Assembly: GCF_020382885.2 (NCBI RefSeq)
Contig: NC_058494.1
Coordinates: 12,728,001 to 12,792,000 of the forward strand
Direction: 5' to 3'
DNA: 64,000 nt
Source of the DNA: Scatophagus argus
Taxonomy: Eukaryota; Chordata; Actinopteri; Scatophagidae
Under the pieces are notes generated by a model. That model searched no databases. It was not told the origin of the DNA and saw nothing but the letters and a program-made list of their open reading frames with translations. The position numbers and the translations under genes are program-made. Shown here piece by piece: positions 13,271 to 25,600 of this stretch. Positions within the stretch are counted from its first letter, which is position 1. Each line of letters begins with the position of its first letter.

Positions 13271-13786
13271 AGGTGGGACTTTAACGCGTTAACTACGTTT
13301 AATTAATTACAAAAAAATGAACAAGTTAAAAAAATTAACTTATTTTGCATTGTTTGCAAACAACGCGGACCATTTGTCGGTGCATGATTTCCTGATACAT
13401 CGATTACGATTACGATTGGGGCAGTCGTGGATCAGCGGTTAGGGTGTCGGACCCGTAACCGGTGGATCGCTGGTTCGATTCCCCATCCCGGTGTCCATGG
13501 CTGAGGTACCCTTGAGCAAGGTACCTAACCCCCACTGCTCCCCGGGCGCTGCACGCGGTCGCCCACTGCCCCGGGTTTGCTGTGTGTGTGTGCATGTCAC
13601 TTGGGTGGGTTAAATGCAGAGAACAAATTTCGTTGGAGTGAGTTCCCTCCAATGACAAAATATGTCACTTTAATCTTTACACTGATGCACACATCACGGT
13701 ATGGTTAACGGCTTCTAAAATGGAGGTTAATTAATTACAAAACCTAATTAATTAGATTACTTTTTTTAATCACGTCCCACCCCTAA
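13271..13786. mobile_element. Inverted-repeat DNA element hosting a SINE
   Basis: The left end reads 'aggtgggactttaacgcgtt' (from 13271). The right end, read on the opposite strand from 13786, begins 'ttaggggtgggacgtgatta'. The two share the GGTGGGAC core and then AT-rich arms containing 'taattaatta' on both sides (about 13300 and 13725). This is the layout of a MITE-like terminal inverted repeat element. It has no open frame for a transposase. A V-SINE at 13418-13670 splits its interior, so the SINE inserted later. The family name is unknown to me. Confidence 0.45.
13418..13670 (+). mobile_element. tRNA-derived SINE, V-SINE type, copy 2
   Basis: Well preserved. A tRNA-like head starts with 'ggggcagtcgtggatcagcg', and the B box GGTTCGATTCC is at 13472-13482. 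The V-domain includes 'ccatggctgaggtaccctt', 'gagcaaggtacctaaccccc' and 'actgctccccgggcgctg' near 13495-13550. It is followed by a GT-rich stretch and 'gggttaaatgcagagaacaa' near 13606-13625. The better match to the family pattern suggests this copy is younger than the one at 2125. It lies inside an inverted-repeat element. Confidence 0.85.
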
Positions 13787-16673
13787 TATATATATATACA
13801 CATACCATATAAGGATTTGACAGTAAACATAAAAAGCACTATTATTTAAGATATAACAAGATATAATAAAATAGAAACAGTCCAAGAGGCATTTGAGATT
13901 ATGTATCCAATAGTCCAATATCCACTTTCTTTCAGTTCTACCAGCTCCTGAGGGGAATACTCCACTCCGCCAGATACTCCACTTAATTCACTTGCTGGAT
14001 CCTTATTGTTTGTCGGTCATTAAGTGTGGGGGCAGACAGAATACTGTGAGTTTTTATAGCTTTTTCACCATTTCATCATCTTTGTGTCTGGAAACAATGA
14101 TGATAAGAGATATGAGACTGAACCAAGACAGATAAATCATGTACAGTGGGCCCAATGACTTAAAATCATATGTATTTTTTTGTTTTAGAATGAAGATCAA
14201 CATATATTTTGTCTCTCCTCAAAAAATCCACACACAAGGAGTTTAATGCAGTAAAAGAGAAACTGGAATGTTATGTGGTTTATTCAGCATTACAAAATTT
14301 GAAAATAGATGTATTTAATGTTTTTGGCACATGCTGCCCATCTTCTTTTGCCTGTGAATGTCCCCAGGCAGCATGTAGCTGTAAAAGAGACATGAAGAGG
14401 GACTTGATTAGCTGACAGTGTTACACAACCAAATGTGACTTGTTAGCACGTGGATGCCCTGCAGGCTGTTTCCCTCTGCTGCCACAGACAGCTTACCTGT
14501 CAGCACACTGTGCCATGTAAAGGGACTAATACAAGACGAAAACAACACTCATCTCAAGATGGACAGACAGTATGTATGCAAACACAGGCAGAAACATTCA
14601 CAGTGTCTGCCTCTCTGTCCCTCTCTTTAACAGCATGTCCACCTTCCCAGGGTTCTTCATCATTCTTCTTTACCTGTCCACTAGAGGTCCCTAGACTATT
14701 CTACTTCCATTCCTGATAACACCACACTCATTTGCCCTGCAATCACCTCATTCCCCTTACCTGAGCTTCAGGTCCACACCGGGACCTTATTACCCTCATC
14801 AGTAATTCAGTCTATGCAGATCCTTTGTTTCTCTGTCAGATCATCTTTGTTGCTTCATTAGACTCTTGCCTTGCACTTTTTGTGTTCATGTTTAGCTGCA
14901 CCTGTCTGTCTGTTAATATGTCTGCTTACTTACCTTATTCCACCAGTTAGCCTTAACGGTATAAATCACTGAAATCATCCTGCTGCCTTCCTCGTCTGCA
15001 GTTAGGTCTAATTCTGTGTTTCCTAAGTGTAATGTGATTAATGCGATTTGTTTAACATTTTATTATCACTGACAGGAAAGTACAGCCCCTGTTCTCTAAC
15101 CCAGTTCTGTCACTGCATGGACATAGCTGAGCAGGTTTTGATGAGCTGAAAAGGTGATGTAATTTCAACAATGAAAAGACACCAAGTCTCACTGTTTTTC
15201 TTATTCCTTTTAATTCTTTTCTGCTCAGTGTTCTTGAAAAAACCAAGCTGATTCATTTTCAATGAGCGCTTGTCAACCCAAATACATTTTTTTAAAAAAA
15301 TATTTGAAATGAGAATGAATTCTTTGACACTTTTCTTATTACCACATGCACTTGTACGGCCTTTTAATAGGGTTACATTGTAAAATAAAAATAAAAATAC
15401 ACTTAACAACCCCTAACATCCGACCACATCAGATGATTAGGCGGCACATCGTCAACGTCATGAAGAGATTGGTGTTCCTCCGGCTTTATCATATTTGTAT
15501 AATCATATAGGATCTGAAGTGGTGGAAGAAGTACTAAAATTATTAAATTACTAAAGTTAATGGTAAATGGACTTTAAAAAACAAGCCAGCATTCACCCAT
15601 TCATAGCTCAATATAGGTAGCTGTGACCAACACCATCTTGATTTTGCCTGGTTCAACTGATCTCTTGGCTGATCCAAAATCCACCGAGGTGGAGCATGGA
15701 GTCACTGCCACACTGCCACACTCAGATGCACACATTTTGCACACAGCTACAATGTCTGTCCTGTCATGTCTGTCTTTGTGGATAATTAGACTTCCATCGT
15801 CAAAGCTTTGTCACGACTTGCATGCTAACAACACTTCAGCACAATAACAGTCCATGATTGATGTTGCTGTCCAACAGAGGCATTTTAATTAGTCAAAATG
15901 GACTTTCCCAACAGGGATAAAGGGAATTCCACTTTGTGGAATCAGCTTTTCTAGAAAGGTCCACAATAATGCCGTACATTATAGCCATTAAGAGAAATAC
16001 ACAGTGTACCTGGTTAGTGATTAAATCTCTCACCCATTGTGCCACACAGCCATTAGAGCTCACTAGATCACTACTCCACAGACCTGCATTCAAACGGGAC
16101 TTTCCTGCAGACTGAAACACACACGTGTGTGAACTCATGCACAGCTGTTAGATTGATCTGTCACGTAATGAGACAAGAGGAAGTGTGACAAGAGAGGGTG
16201 AGAGTTCCTCATTCATGCTGATTAAAAGGAGCTATTCACAGCTCTCATTATGCCTATTTATTATTATTAATTATTATTATAAGTTTTGACTCATAATGAA
16301 CTTAGAAAAATATCTCTGACAAGCATGCAGAGGCAGTTCTGCGTGTGTGGGAGTCCTGCTGAGTCTGGGTCGCAGGCACAGCTCGGGCTAAGGGGCTAAA
16401 TGAAGGACAGTGAGACAGACAGGGGGAAAGTAAACCCTCTGAGTCATGCAGTGAGCATGAAATACAAGCCTGCAAGCCACAAAATGATGTACTTGTAGAG
16501 GAGGTTGTCATCTGCAGTATTATTATTTCCATTGAACTGTATGAGCAGAGCTGATGCCCCATACATAAAGAACAAGAGAGCCTCTTATTAGACTGTCTGA
16601 AATTCTGTAGTTTCAACAGAATTATTTATGAAACCACAGCCATGGATCATCAGGGTTGTTCTATTCTTCTAGA

Positions 16674-16745
16674 GAAGGGGTGCCCAAACTTGATCCCTTG
16701 GAGGGCCAAAACTGAAACCTAGTGTTGGACCATAGATATATTGTA
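16674..16745 (+). mobile_element. hAT-like transposon end fragment
   Basis: The string 'gaaggggtgcccaaacttga' followed by 'ggagggccaaa' closely follows the typical terminal sequence of vertebrate hAT-group elements (cagggGTGCCCAAACTT...). I see no matching opposite end nearby and no transposase frame, so this is a decayed or truncated copy. Confidence 0.4.
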
Positions 16746-19700
16746 TTGTATTTTTAAGATTTTTTTTTTAAATTTATTATGACTTAAAAGCCATGGATAG
16801 TCAGGACGTTTTATGCTTTATTAGTATGACTACATTATTATAATTGTAAAAAACCCAAAACAAAACAAAATCAATAGGAGCTTAAGAAACACATTGGAAA
16901 AAAATGTAGGTACAAGTAGGACAAATTATCACATACGGCATAAAGTGATACGACATTGAGTCATTTTGTCTCTTGCCTAAATAAACAGAGGCAGGAGATG
17001 TGTGACGGTGATGGAGAGAAATAGATGAAAAACAGCGAGGAAAGGACTTTGATGTTCTCTAACGACAGCGCAGAAAAAATGGGTCATTGAATGACTCAGG
17101 GAGGATCCAGACAGGTGGAAGGAAGCTCGGATTACAGTCCAAGATGACGGATGGAGGCTTGCTGTGTTGTCCAACTTTGTTGATGTATATTTTCATTAAT
17201 CCTAAATGACAATCTATTTTAGTTCACAGTTCATTAATAAAATCTAGCTGAACAGCAAAATTTGGCTGTCCTTGCAGTCAAGGGGAATACAAAGGGACAT
17301 CTTTTGTTTTGAAGCATCTGAAAACTACTGCACATCTTTGAAGTCCATAATCAAGAAAAGGAGTTCAAATTTTGCCTTCGATCCACCACAGAAAGTCTCA
17401 AACTCAAAAATACACACATTCAAACACAATAAGCAGCTTCAAACTGAAATTTATCTTGTATGTATGAATTTTAATATATATAATTTTATAAATTTTAAAC
17501 TGATAAATGACCAACAAAGGAAATTTTGTATTAATCTTTATTTAGGTTAAGTTTTTATTATCATTAGCTCACAGCTGATGACCAAACCATAACTACTGTA
17601 GTGACACAGTGTCCTAGCTATGTCTCCGTTATTGAGTCCACTAAATGACACTCAGGCATAATTTACAAGCAATCAGCCACAATTAACACTATTATAGCAT
17701 AATATCAAGGCACTGAACTCCAGTGCCTCAATAATAGGTTGTAAAAGATAAAACTCGCTCAGATGTGGAAAATAGAGTCTGATAAGGACTCTACAATGAC
17801 TCGTTTTTCTCTGTCACATCTTCAGAGCTGTGTGCATATGATTTTAATTGGCCATCCACTTGAGGGTTGAAATATATGGCTTACTGATAATTGTTAGTGC
17901 TGGCTTGCAAATGCAAAAGCATGACCATCTGACATTCAGACTTCAGACTGAAAAATAAATTATGAACTGTGTGGAGAAGTTTCACATGCACAAGGAACTT
18001 GAAACAATAATCTAAAGTATGTCTTGGACACAAAGTAAGGCTCTGTGTATCAATGTATCACGTCACATTTCAGTGCTTCATATCCAAATATCACTTGCTG
18101 CTCTTCCCCATGTCATCCAAAACCTCAACAGCTTCTCAACCTCAGCCTTCTAATTTTGGTACAAAGGATCACCAGTTAAGCAGGACAGTGGATTCAAGAC
18201 TGCGGGAAACACATGTAAAACACAATGGCAAACTATGAATGTCTTCTGACCTGTATTACATCATACAAAAAGGTGTTCCTGTTATTTAATCAATAGAAAC
18301 ACTTGTCAGTATAATGCAATACAATTCAAAAGCACCCCAACCTAATAAAACTGAACCATTAACTCTTAAAACAATTTAAACAAACACATTGCATCATCAC
18401 CTTAATGAAGGGAGGATTTATAGCTGGACTGCTGCTAGCAAAGCGGCAGCTGGATGTTTATTCTACTCAAAACACTCTACCAATAATACCAAAATGTGAA
18501 CAGGCAGCAGGAATGTAAACGAGTGTAGAAAATGAAGTGCAAAGGATATGAATTGCTGGCCTCATTTACAGATGTTAGCATTGCTGCTTCAGACCAAAAA
18601 TCCCACAGTTACATCGAAACTAGAGTGGATGGCAACAGTTAGCCTTGCAGACAGGCTGAGAGGAGAAACTCATCTGTATGGCCAGGCCCTGAATTAAATC
18701 AAAACTGGAAGCACATAGTTTTATTTAAAAGGTGATCTGGCAATATGCTACCCTGAGTGGCTCATTAGCCCTATGCCAGTGGCATACCCACCAGCTCCTC
18801 TTTCAGTGTTCAACATGCCTTGCCCTCAGTGCACTTTCAGTGGCATCTGACAAGAAGCATTAATAAAAAAAAAAGTAACATTTAGGAATGCTTAGTGTAT
18901 GATTTTAGTGTCTAGTGGTGCGAGTGATAAAGTTATACATTTGCATGCTGAACAAAATGTGCTTGTGTTTCAGTTTAGCCTGGTGTGATATTTGAAAATA
19001 AGGTAATAAAATGGGTATCAGAGAGGCATGATGTGCAAGACAATGATCCGTGGTTGTACAACATGTTCCTACTCAGCGATGAACAGCGTCACACAAACTT
19101 ACACTACAGGAGGACTCCTTTCATAAAGATGTAATGCTCTGGATAAGTGAGTAGTTACAATCTACTATTATTAATATTACAGTTTGTCATGGACGGATCA
19201 AACAGACATCACAATTCAATATGGAGTGCTGTTAACTGTAGATGTCACAAGTGTTTTGCAGATGATTCATTAGAATCGTTAGTTTTTGTGCTGAAACTAA
19301 ACCACACTGAAGTTTCTTATTACCAGCATACTAGAAAGGCTTTATGGCAGGAAGGCTTGTCACGACACATCGACTGTTAAAGGTACCTTGTGTCTCTGAA
19401 TGAGACACTGAGTAGCATTGCAAAATGATATTTATATCTGACAGCCTGGGATGAAATGTTGGGTTTTAGATGGAGCTTTAGCATTTAATCAGGAAGATTA
19501 TTCCTTCACCACTGCTTCTCCTCTTTGTTCAATTTTACTCAAATAATACCTCTCATATCCATATATCTTCCTGCTTCCTTCTATTGTTCTATCAGTTTAA
19601 AAATTTGAAAGACAACTGCTTATTTGTTCCCTCCATCCAATTAAGTAAAATGTCCTCTCGCTTTACCCACATGGGAGAGAATTACTAATCATCATGGCCT

Positions 19701-20660
19701 TTATTAATCCAATTAGCCGCTCCATCCGCTGTCAGAGTCACGATGGCCAAGGGGAGTTACTGTACATTTGGTGTCCTTTCCTGGTTTTCATCCTCCTTAA
19801 CTAATCCAAATATGTGTGCCAAAATCTAATCTTAATTTGAAATTTGATTGATGTCACTATATCTGTCTTATCTCCTGTTGAACTCTGTGTGAGCCTCAGC
19901 CAATGTGGCACAGACTGAAAAAGCAAAGTCACTGAAAGTGTATCACTTACAGTTACACATAAGATTCTTCTTCTCTGCCCAAACCTTGTTTCCATGTGAT
20001 TTAGTTGTCCTTCCCTATCTGTGTTGTATGAGCCAGATGGGTGAATCTGGCACTGGTTGCTTTAAATCCACAAAAGCATGACAGACTTCCAGATTGAGAG
20101 ACAGATTTAAGGTTAATCATCATCAGTTATAACATCAGCTGTGACTAAGTTTGCACCTGCAGATAAATATACAACATGCAACACTCAAACACCACACACA
20201 CACTCATACAATATATTTACACAGGAAGAATCACTGAATTTAAATTTAGAATTTATCTAAAAGCGTCTTTCCTCCACGTTTTCATCTTCATCACGCTGCG
20301 CTTTGGCTCCTTGGAACTGCTGCCGCGATGAAGCCGACAGGATGTGGCATGACTGATCACCCAACTGTCACACTGTTGAGCCCAATGCAGACTGACAAGC
20401 CATCTGACAGCTGCTGACTCACACATGCACACATGCATATAGACTCTCAGAAAGTGGTAAAAAGCAGAACCTCCTGCAAATGAAAAGCTGTTCATCTTCT
20501 TGAGAGAATAACAGCAGATAACAGCAAATTATTTAGGTCAGAGATTCTTAAGTTTATGTGGATTAAATACATAAAACTTTCATTCAAAACTAAAACTCAG
20601 CCTTCTGTCCCATCAAAGGTTTGATGTGTAAAAACTGATATAGTTCCCCTTTAAGTAGTA

Positions 20661-20735
20661 CAGTAGTTCTCAAAGTGGGGTCAGTGGACCCCCAGGACAC
20701 TCCCGGGGAGGCATTCCACAAGGTCCCCAACAATA
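20661..20735 (+). mobile_element. hAT-like non-autonomous element fragment
   Basis: The string 'cagtagttctcaaagtgggg' followed by 'tcagtggacccccagg' matches the usual pattern of hAT-derived MITE ends in vertebrates (CAGTGGTTCTCAAACTGGGGTC...). The downstream border is not visible and there is no coding capacity. The family is judged from pattern only. Confidence 0.4.
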
Positions 20736-22366
20736 ACTGGCATCCATAGGTAACACACTGGCGAAATGCATGACTGTTGTGGTCATGGGTTACACTTTAT
20801 GTAATGAAACATTTAAAGGAAAAAATCGTTTCAAGTTTGAAGTAAACTATCATCAGCGGTGTCTCAGTTCAGTGACAAAAACGTTCACCCTCAAAGAAAT
20901 TATGCACACACAGTGGGAAGTATCAATGAAGTCCGTGCGTTCTCGCTCTTTATAAACACGATTTTTTTCCATCATGTATTTATTTATATTCTTTATTTAT
21001 CTGGTGCTTGCTGTCACTAAACGTGATTTTCGGGAAACATTTAATAGTACATTTCACCGCTGTTCTGTCCTACCAAAGTGTGAAACTGCATAGTGCGTCT
21101 GTGATATGCTTTGCCTGCTTTCACCTTTTTTCCACCCTCTCTGACAGCGACACACACTCCAGCAGCATCTCTGCACTGAGTCACAGTTATACCAACAGAT
21201 TGATTATAGAGAAGGTTACATTAATCCACACTGTGAGTCACAGTGCAGAGCTGCCTGGCTGAGTGCTTTTCATGCGCTTGCTTCCTGTTGACTCTTCATT
21301 CCAGTGCATTCAAATTTTAAATGAAGATTAAATACTTCAGTATTTGATTACTTATTTATGCTTTGGACTGATATATGCCAATGAGGTTTGAGTGATAATA
21401 AATTGATTGTTCTACTAAAATTTAATACAGCTTCATTTCACAGGAAGCTCTCCGTAGTAACAGGACGTGACACCTTTGCTCCAAATAGAAAAAAATGAGT
21501 GTGACTCCCCTCCAAATGTTACAAGTATTAAATAATTAAATGATAATCAACTATCACAGTTAATAAGGACAACATCAAAGTTCATTTTATGGTAAGAATG
21601 ATTATAGGAGTATTTCACCATAAATGTGTAGCTAATTTCATTGTGTGGGATGTAAATTGCTTATTTCCGAACATTTCTAGGTGTATTGCTGTGATCCATT
21701 TTAATTCCTGTGAAAGCCCATTTGGCTTGCAAAAGTATTAAAATGATTTACTCACTAAGGAAATGGTTCTCATCAGTAATGCCGTGATTAGCCCTCACTC
21801 ATACGACTAATGAGTCGTTTTTAATTCAGATACTCAGTGCCCCCCAGAAAGTGTCACTCAAAACACTGAAAAGCTTTGCCTCAGTGATTCTCACATCAAC
21901 ACAAATGTTCCAGCATCATCAGTTAGTCATAAAGAGTCATAAATAGTTTGAATAATTCAGCAACTTCTTTCAGCAATTCCTGCAGCATTTCCCGTTTTTG
22001 TCTTAACTCCCATCCTCCATAATCAACCTCTACTTATCACCTGAGCACGTTTCACTGAGAATCAGTATTCTGAAGTTGTAAAAACCAGATATTACCATAA
22101 TGCCCATGAGTCATTTTCCAGGCATGGAGGCTTACATAGTGTAGGCCAACATCCACACGTGCAGCTCACATCCAGCACTGAAATACATAATTCAGGCCCA
22201 TCATTTGGGGATTTTCTCATAGATCGAGGGGGGATGCGGTTACTGTGCGATGGTGTTGCATGTTGGTCATTACACCCAAAGAGATTTGTGTGATGTAGAG
22301 AGGAAGACCTGCCTGCAGGACAGAGGGATGTTTGTCTAATAAAACTCTCCTGTGATTTGTTTTAAG

Positions 22367-22423
22367 CCTCTTTGAATCTTCTGCTGAGATGCTGATCAAG
22401 AAGGACCAGTTAATTATGGTGCC
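22367..22423 (+). CDS. Candidate exon, possibly joined to 8224-8340
   Basis: An acceptor (gatttgttttaag) precedes 57 nt that end in the consensus donor CC|GTGAGT. In one phase it reads FESSAEMLIKKDQLIMVP, with a codon split at each end. The exon at 8224-8340 ends with two bases of a codon and this one starts with the third base, so the splice keeps the frame and would give a Leu-Leu junction. The implied intron is 14 kb. The exon is short enough that an open frame alone proves little. The family is not recognised. Confidence 0.3.
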
Positions 22424-22605
22424 GTGAGTATCTCAGCCTGGATTGTGCAGGATGCAGGAAAAATAATCCTTGTGTGTGTTGAAATTGTACTAAAAACAAT
22501 TTTAATGCAAGAACTGCTTTTGGTAAGATATTTTTGACCTTAAAAGCATAAATTACATGTTTTTACACCACAAACACTTTCAATGTTTAAATGTCCCAAA
22601 TATAG

Positions 22606-22691
22606 AAATGAGCAACTGAGGCTGAAGAAGTGTGACATCAGGAAACAACCCCAATCCATTAGTAAAAGTGTCAATAAAAAGGAAAAATCAG
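22606..22691 (+). CDS. Weak candidate exon after 22367-22423
   Basis: The acceptor is 'cccaaatatag' and a possible donor is TCAG|GTGATA at 22692. In the phase left by the previous candidate exon it reads NEQLRLKKCDIRKQ and then a lysine-rich stretch. The frame stays open past the donor to a stop about 45 nt later, so it could also be a terminal exon. The pyrimidine tract is poor. Support comes mainly from phase continuity. Confidence 0.2.
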
Positions 22692-25600
22692 GTGATATTG
22701 TGCTTTTCTGCCATGAATCACAATGAAATCAAGAGTCAGGCAAAAATGAAGCCCATGCATGCATCTGCGCAATCTGCAGGACACACGATGGACAAGAAAA
22801 GTAAGCGCCTACTTCTCCAGTCTTTTTTTGTATCTTGAGTTGATTTGGTTCAGTCATACAAGAAGAGACAAAGCAGATGGTGTAAACATCAGTTGCTTTT
22901 GACTTCAGGTCAGATTTAACATATATACATATATTTGACATAACTAAACCAAACAACTCAGTTCTGATGTTAGTTAATCTTGCTTATTCTGAATGTGTGT
23001 GTACATATAAACAAGTGTGTTGAAATGTAATCAAAGTATTTACATTTACTTATATTTGTATTTTGCTTAACTGATTATTAATGAAACTGACAGACAGTAT
23101 TAGCAGACAGGTAATAAATCCACACAATCTTGTGCATTGAGGCTACAGTGTTTTTCCACAGTGAATATTTCATACTTCTGTAATTTGTCAGTGGTCAAAA
23201 AGTCCCTTGAAAACAAAAGACCATAAGGACGTAAATCTTGATAAATAGGTCACAAAAGTATACTTTCATTTTGTAAAAAAGGTTATGAAATTTCCTAAAA
23301 CAGCTGGAGAGTGTGTTTATTAGTAAACGTTATGGTATATCAGTTGGACACTATTTTAAACTGTAGATTACGACATTTAGTGCTCAAGTGAATAATAACG
23401 ACAGCAGAATGGTTTGCGTGGGATTGACTCACAAGAAATACGGTGTCCATGTTTGTCATATTAACTTATATTTCCCAGCGCAACAGCTGGATCACTGATG
23501 TTTTTTAAAAAACTGAGCTTTATGGCAATAAAGGGGAATAAAATAATAAGTAGTAATTATAATAACAACAACAATAATAGTAATAATTAGTAGAATCAAT
23601 TCAGTGTTAGTTTAGTTAGTTCTTTCACTGTGTGGGCTTTGTGGACAGTTAAAAAATCATCTACAATTGAGCTCATCAGGAGAAAAACTGTAGTTGATCT
23701 GCAAAAAAGAAGTTCATTTAATGTACATCCTATTGGAGGTTTTTCTTCTTAAGATCATGATTGAGCAAGCCAAATAAAAAAAATAAGTATGATCAAATAA
23801 AGGACATAATAATGTCACATAATGTGCAGTATTGATGCATTTAACAGGACATGCAGCGATAATAGTAACCATTATCACTGCATGTCTATCTGCACACTGA
23901 TAAAGATATGAGGACACTGATAGTGGTTGCTCAGTCAGACGTGTGATATAACGTACAATATCCTGACAGACATCCGGTCAGCCCATCAGTAAGACCTGCA
24001 CCACAGTATGCCAGAAGAGCCTGCAAGCTTCATTCCCAAATATAACAACGGCAAATATGTTTGTTTAATTGATTACTTGGAATTATGATTTTACTTTCCA
24101 AATGAAGTGTCTCTGTTCCTATGAAAGGGGAAAGACAACTGATGATTTTTCTACTTAAACAATGTCATGAAATAAATGACACAGGTACAAAAGCCAGCTG
24201 TGCAACCATAAAGTCAAAACACAACCATAAAGATGGGATCATTTTACCCATTAACATTTACTACTCACTATTTACTCACCCAAGTGCACATGTACATCTC
24301 AGTTTGCTTCAACAAGGCGAGACTGTGAAGCAACGCTTGCAGACTGGTCACAGCTGCAGAGGAGAAAAGCTCACAGTGATGACTGGCAGTCGTCATGACA
24401 TGCATCAGGGTGAGAAAATAACAAATATGGAGATTTTTGGAAGAATATAAAAACTATTGCATTTTGAAATAAGAAATTATGGTCAGTGGAAGCTGAGTAA
24501 CGGGTGTTAAATCATTTCACTGCTAGATTCCCACTAGATCACACTGTTGCAGTAAAAGTTAGATTAGTGGGAATGTTTGCTGAAACTTTCTCCAGGTCAG
24601 TCGTATTTACCCAGCAATACAGCATCATCACAGTGACAATCCCAAAAGGTAAATCCTGCAGTCTTTTCCAGAGCCTTTAGTCTACAATGGCCAGGCAGCA
24701 TAAGCAGCAATCTATTAGTACTGAACACCTGCTGGTATGCAACAGGGCAGAGCCTTTTGTGAAACAACAGCCAGAGGACAAATGACGTGTGTACGATTAA
24801 CTTCTCTAGACGCCGTGGAGGATAAAATGTTTCACCACAGGTTTATTTAAAGAGTTAAGATGGAAATCTTTAATACTGTTTAACTATCAGCAAAAGGAAC
24901 AATGAATTGGTCCTTCTAAGTAGTGCCTGTGTATCCAACACCTCTGAGCCACAGAGCTTTGGTGTCCAAAAGCCATTAGATTGATTTGCTTCGATTAAGA
25001 TTAAGAATTAACAGTAAAACAAACAAACGCAGAATAACATTAGCCTAACCAAGCTAATCATACAAAGCATGTGAAGTTTGAGTGTTTTTTGGTTCTGTGA
25101 CAATGATCCCTTTGTACTCACATCAAACATAAACCGCTCTCCTCTGCCCCTTCCTATAAGAACAGATGTAGGGAAAAAAAAAAACTCCAGCAGCAGTGAA
25201 GGTTAATTCACACGTAGGGGAACATTTATATTTGGCATCTGTCAGATTTAAACTCCGTCATCTTGACAGGATGACAGTGAAGTGCACGTTTTTCGCAGGA
25301 GTGTAGATGCAGACGTTCAGGCCTGGGGGCCAAGATACAGGCAGAGCTGGAGCCCTTCCTCCTCCACAAAACACAAGGGGCTCATAGCCACAAGAAAATC
25401 TATTTCAAAGAAGCAAGCACAAAAACTAATAATACCAGACTTTCTCTGTTTGAAAAACAGATCTGGGACTAGTGAAAGAAAAAAGAAATCAGTTCCTAAG
25501 AATGGTTTGAAGTTCTTTTTCTTTTATTTTTTTTAAATATCAAGGTGATCATGTGATTTCTCAAAGAATAAACATGACTATAGACTGAACAGGAAACACT

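Larger units (their letters stand above)
13787..22366. other. Spacer or intron, no confident gene
   Basis: AT-rich sequence without a recognisable exon. It contains an (ATT)n-like stretch at 16258-16280 and two short hAT-like fragments described separately. At 15433-15500 a CpG-rich patch translates to a 'KRLVFLRL'-like string reminiscent of LINE reverse transcriptase, too short to call. Confidence 0.5.

Noticed and set aside
15433..15500. LINE-like 'KRLVFLRL' string
   Set aside because: Only about 20 codons resemble a reverse transcriptase motif, with stops on both sides. Too short to call an element.
25282..25536. 84-codon open frame, with a second overlapping open frame, after an acceptor-like sequence
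   Set aside because: Both phases are open, the tail is low-complexity, there is no donor, and neither translation resembles a known protein.
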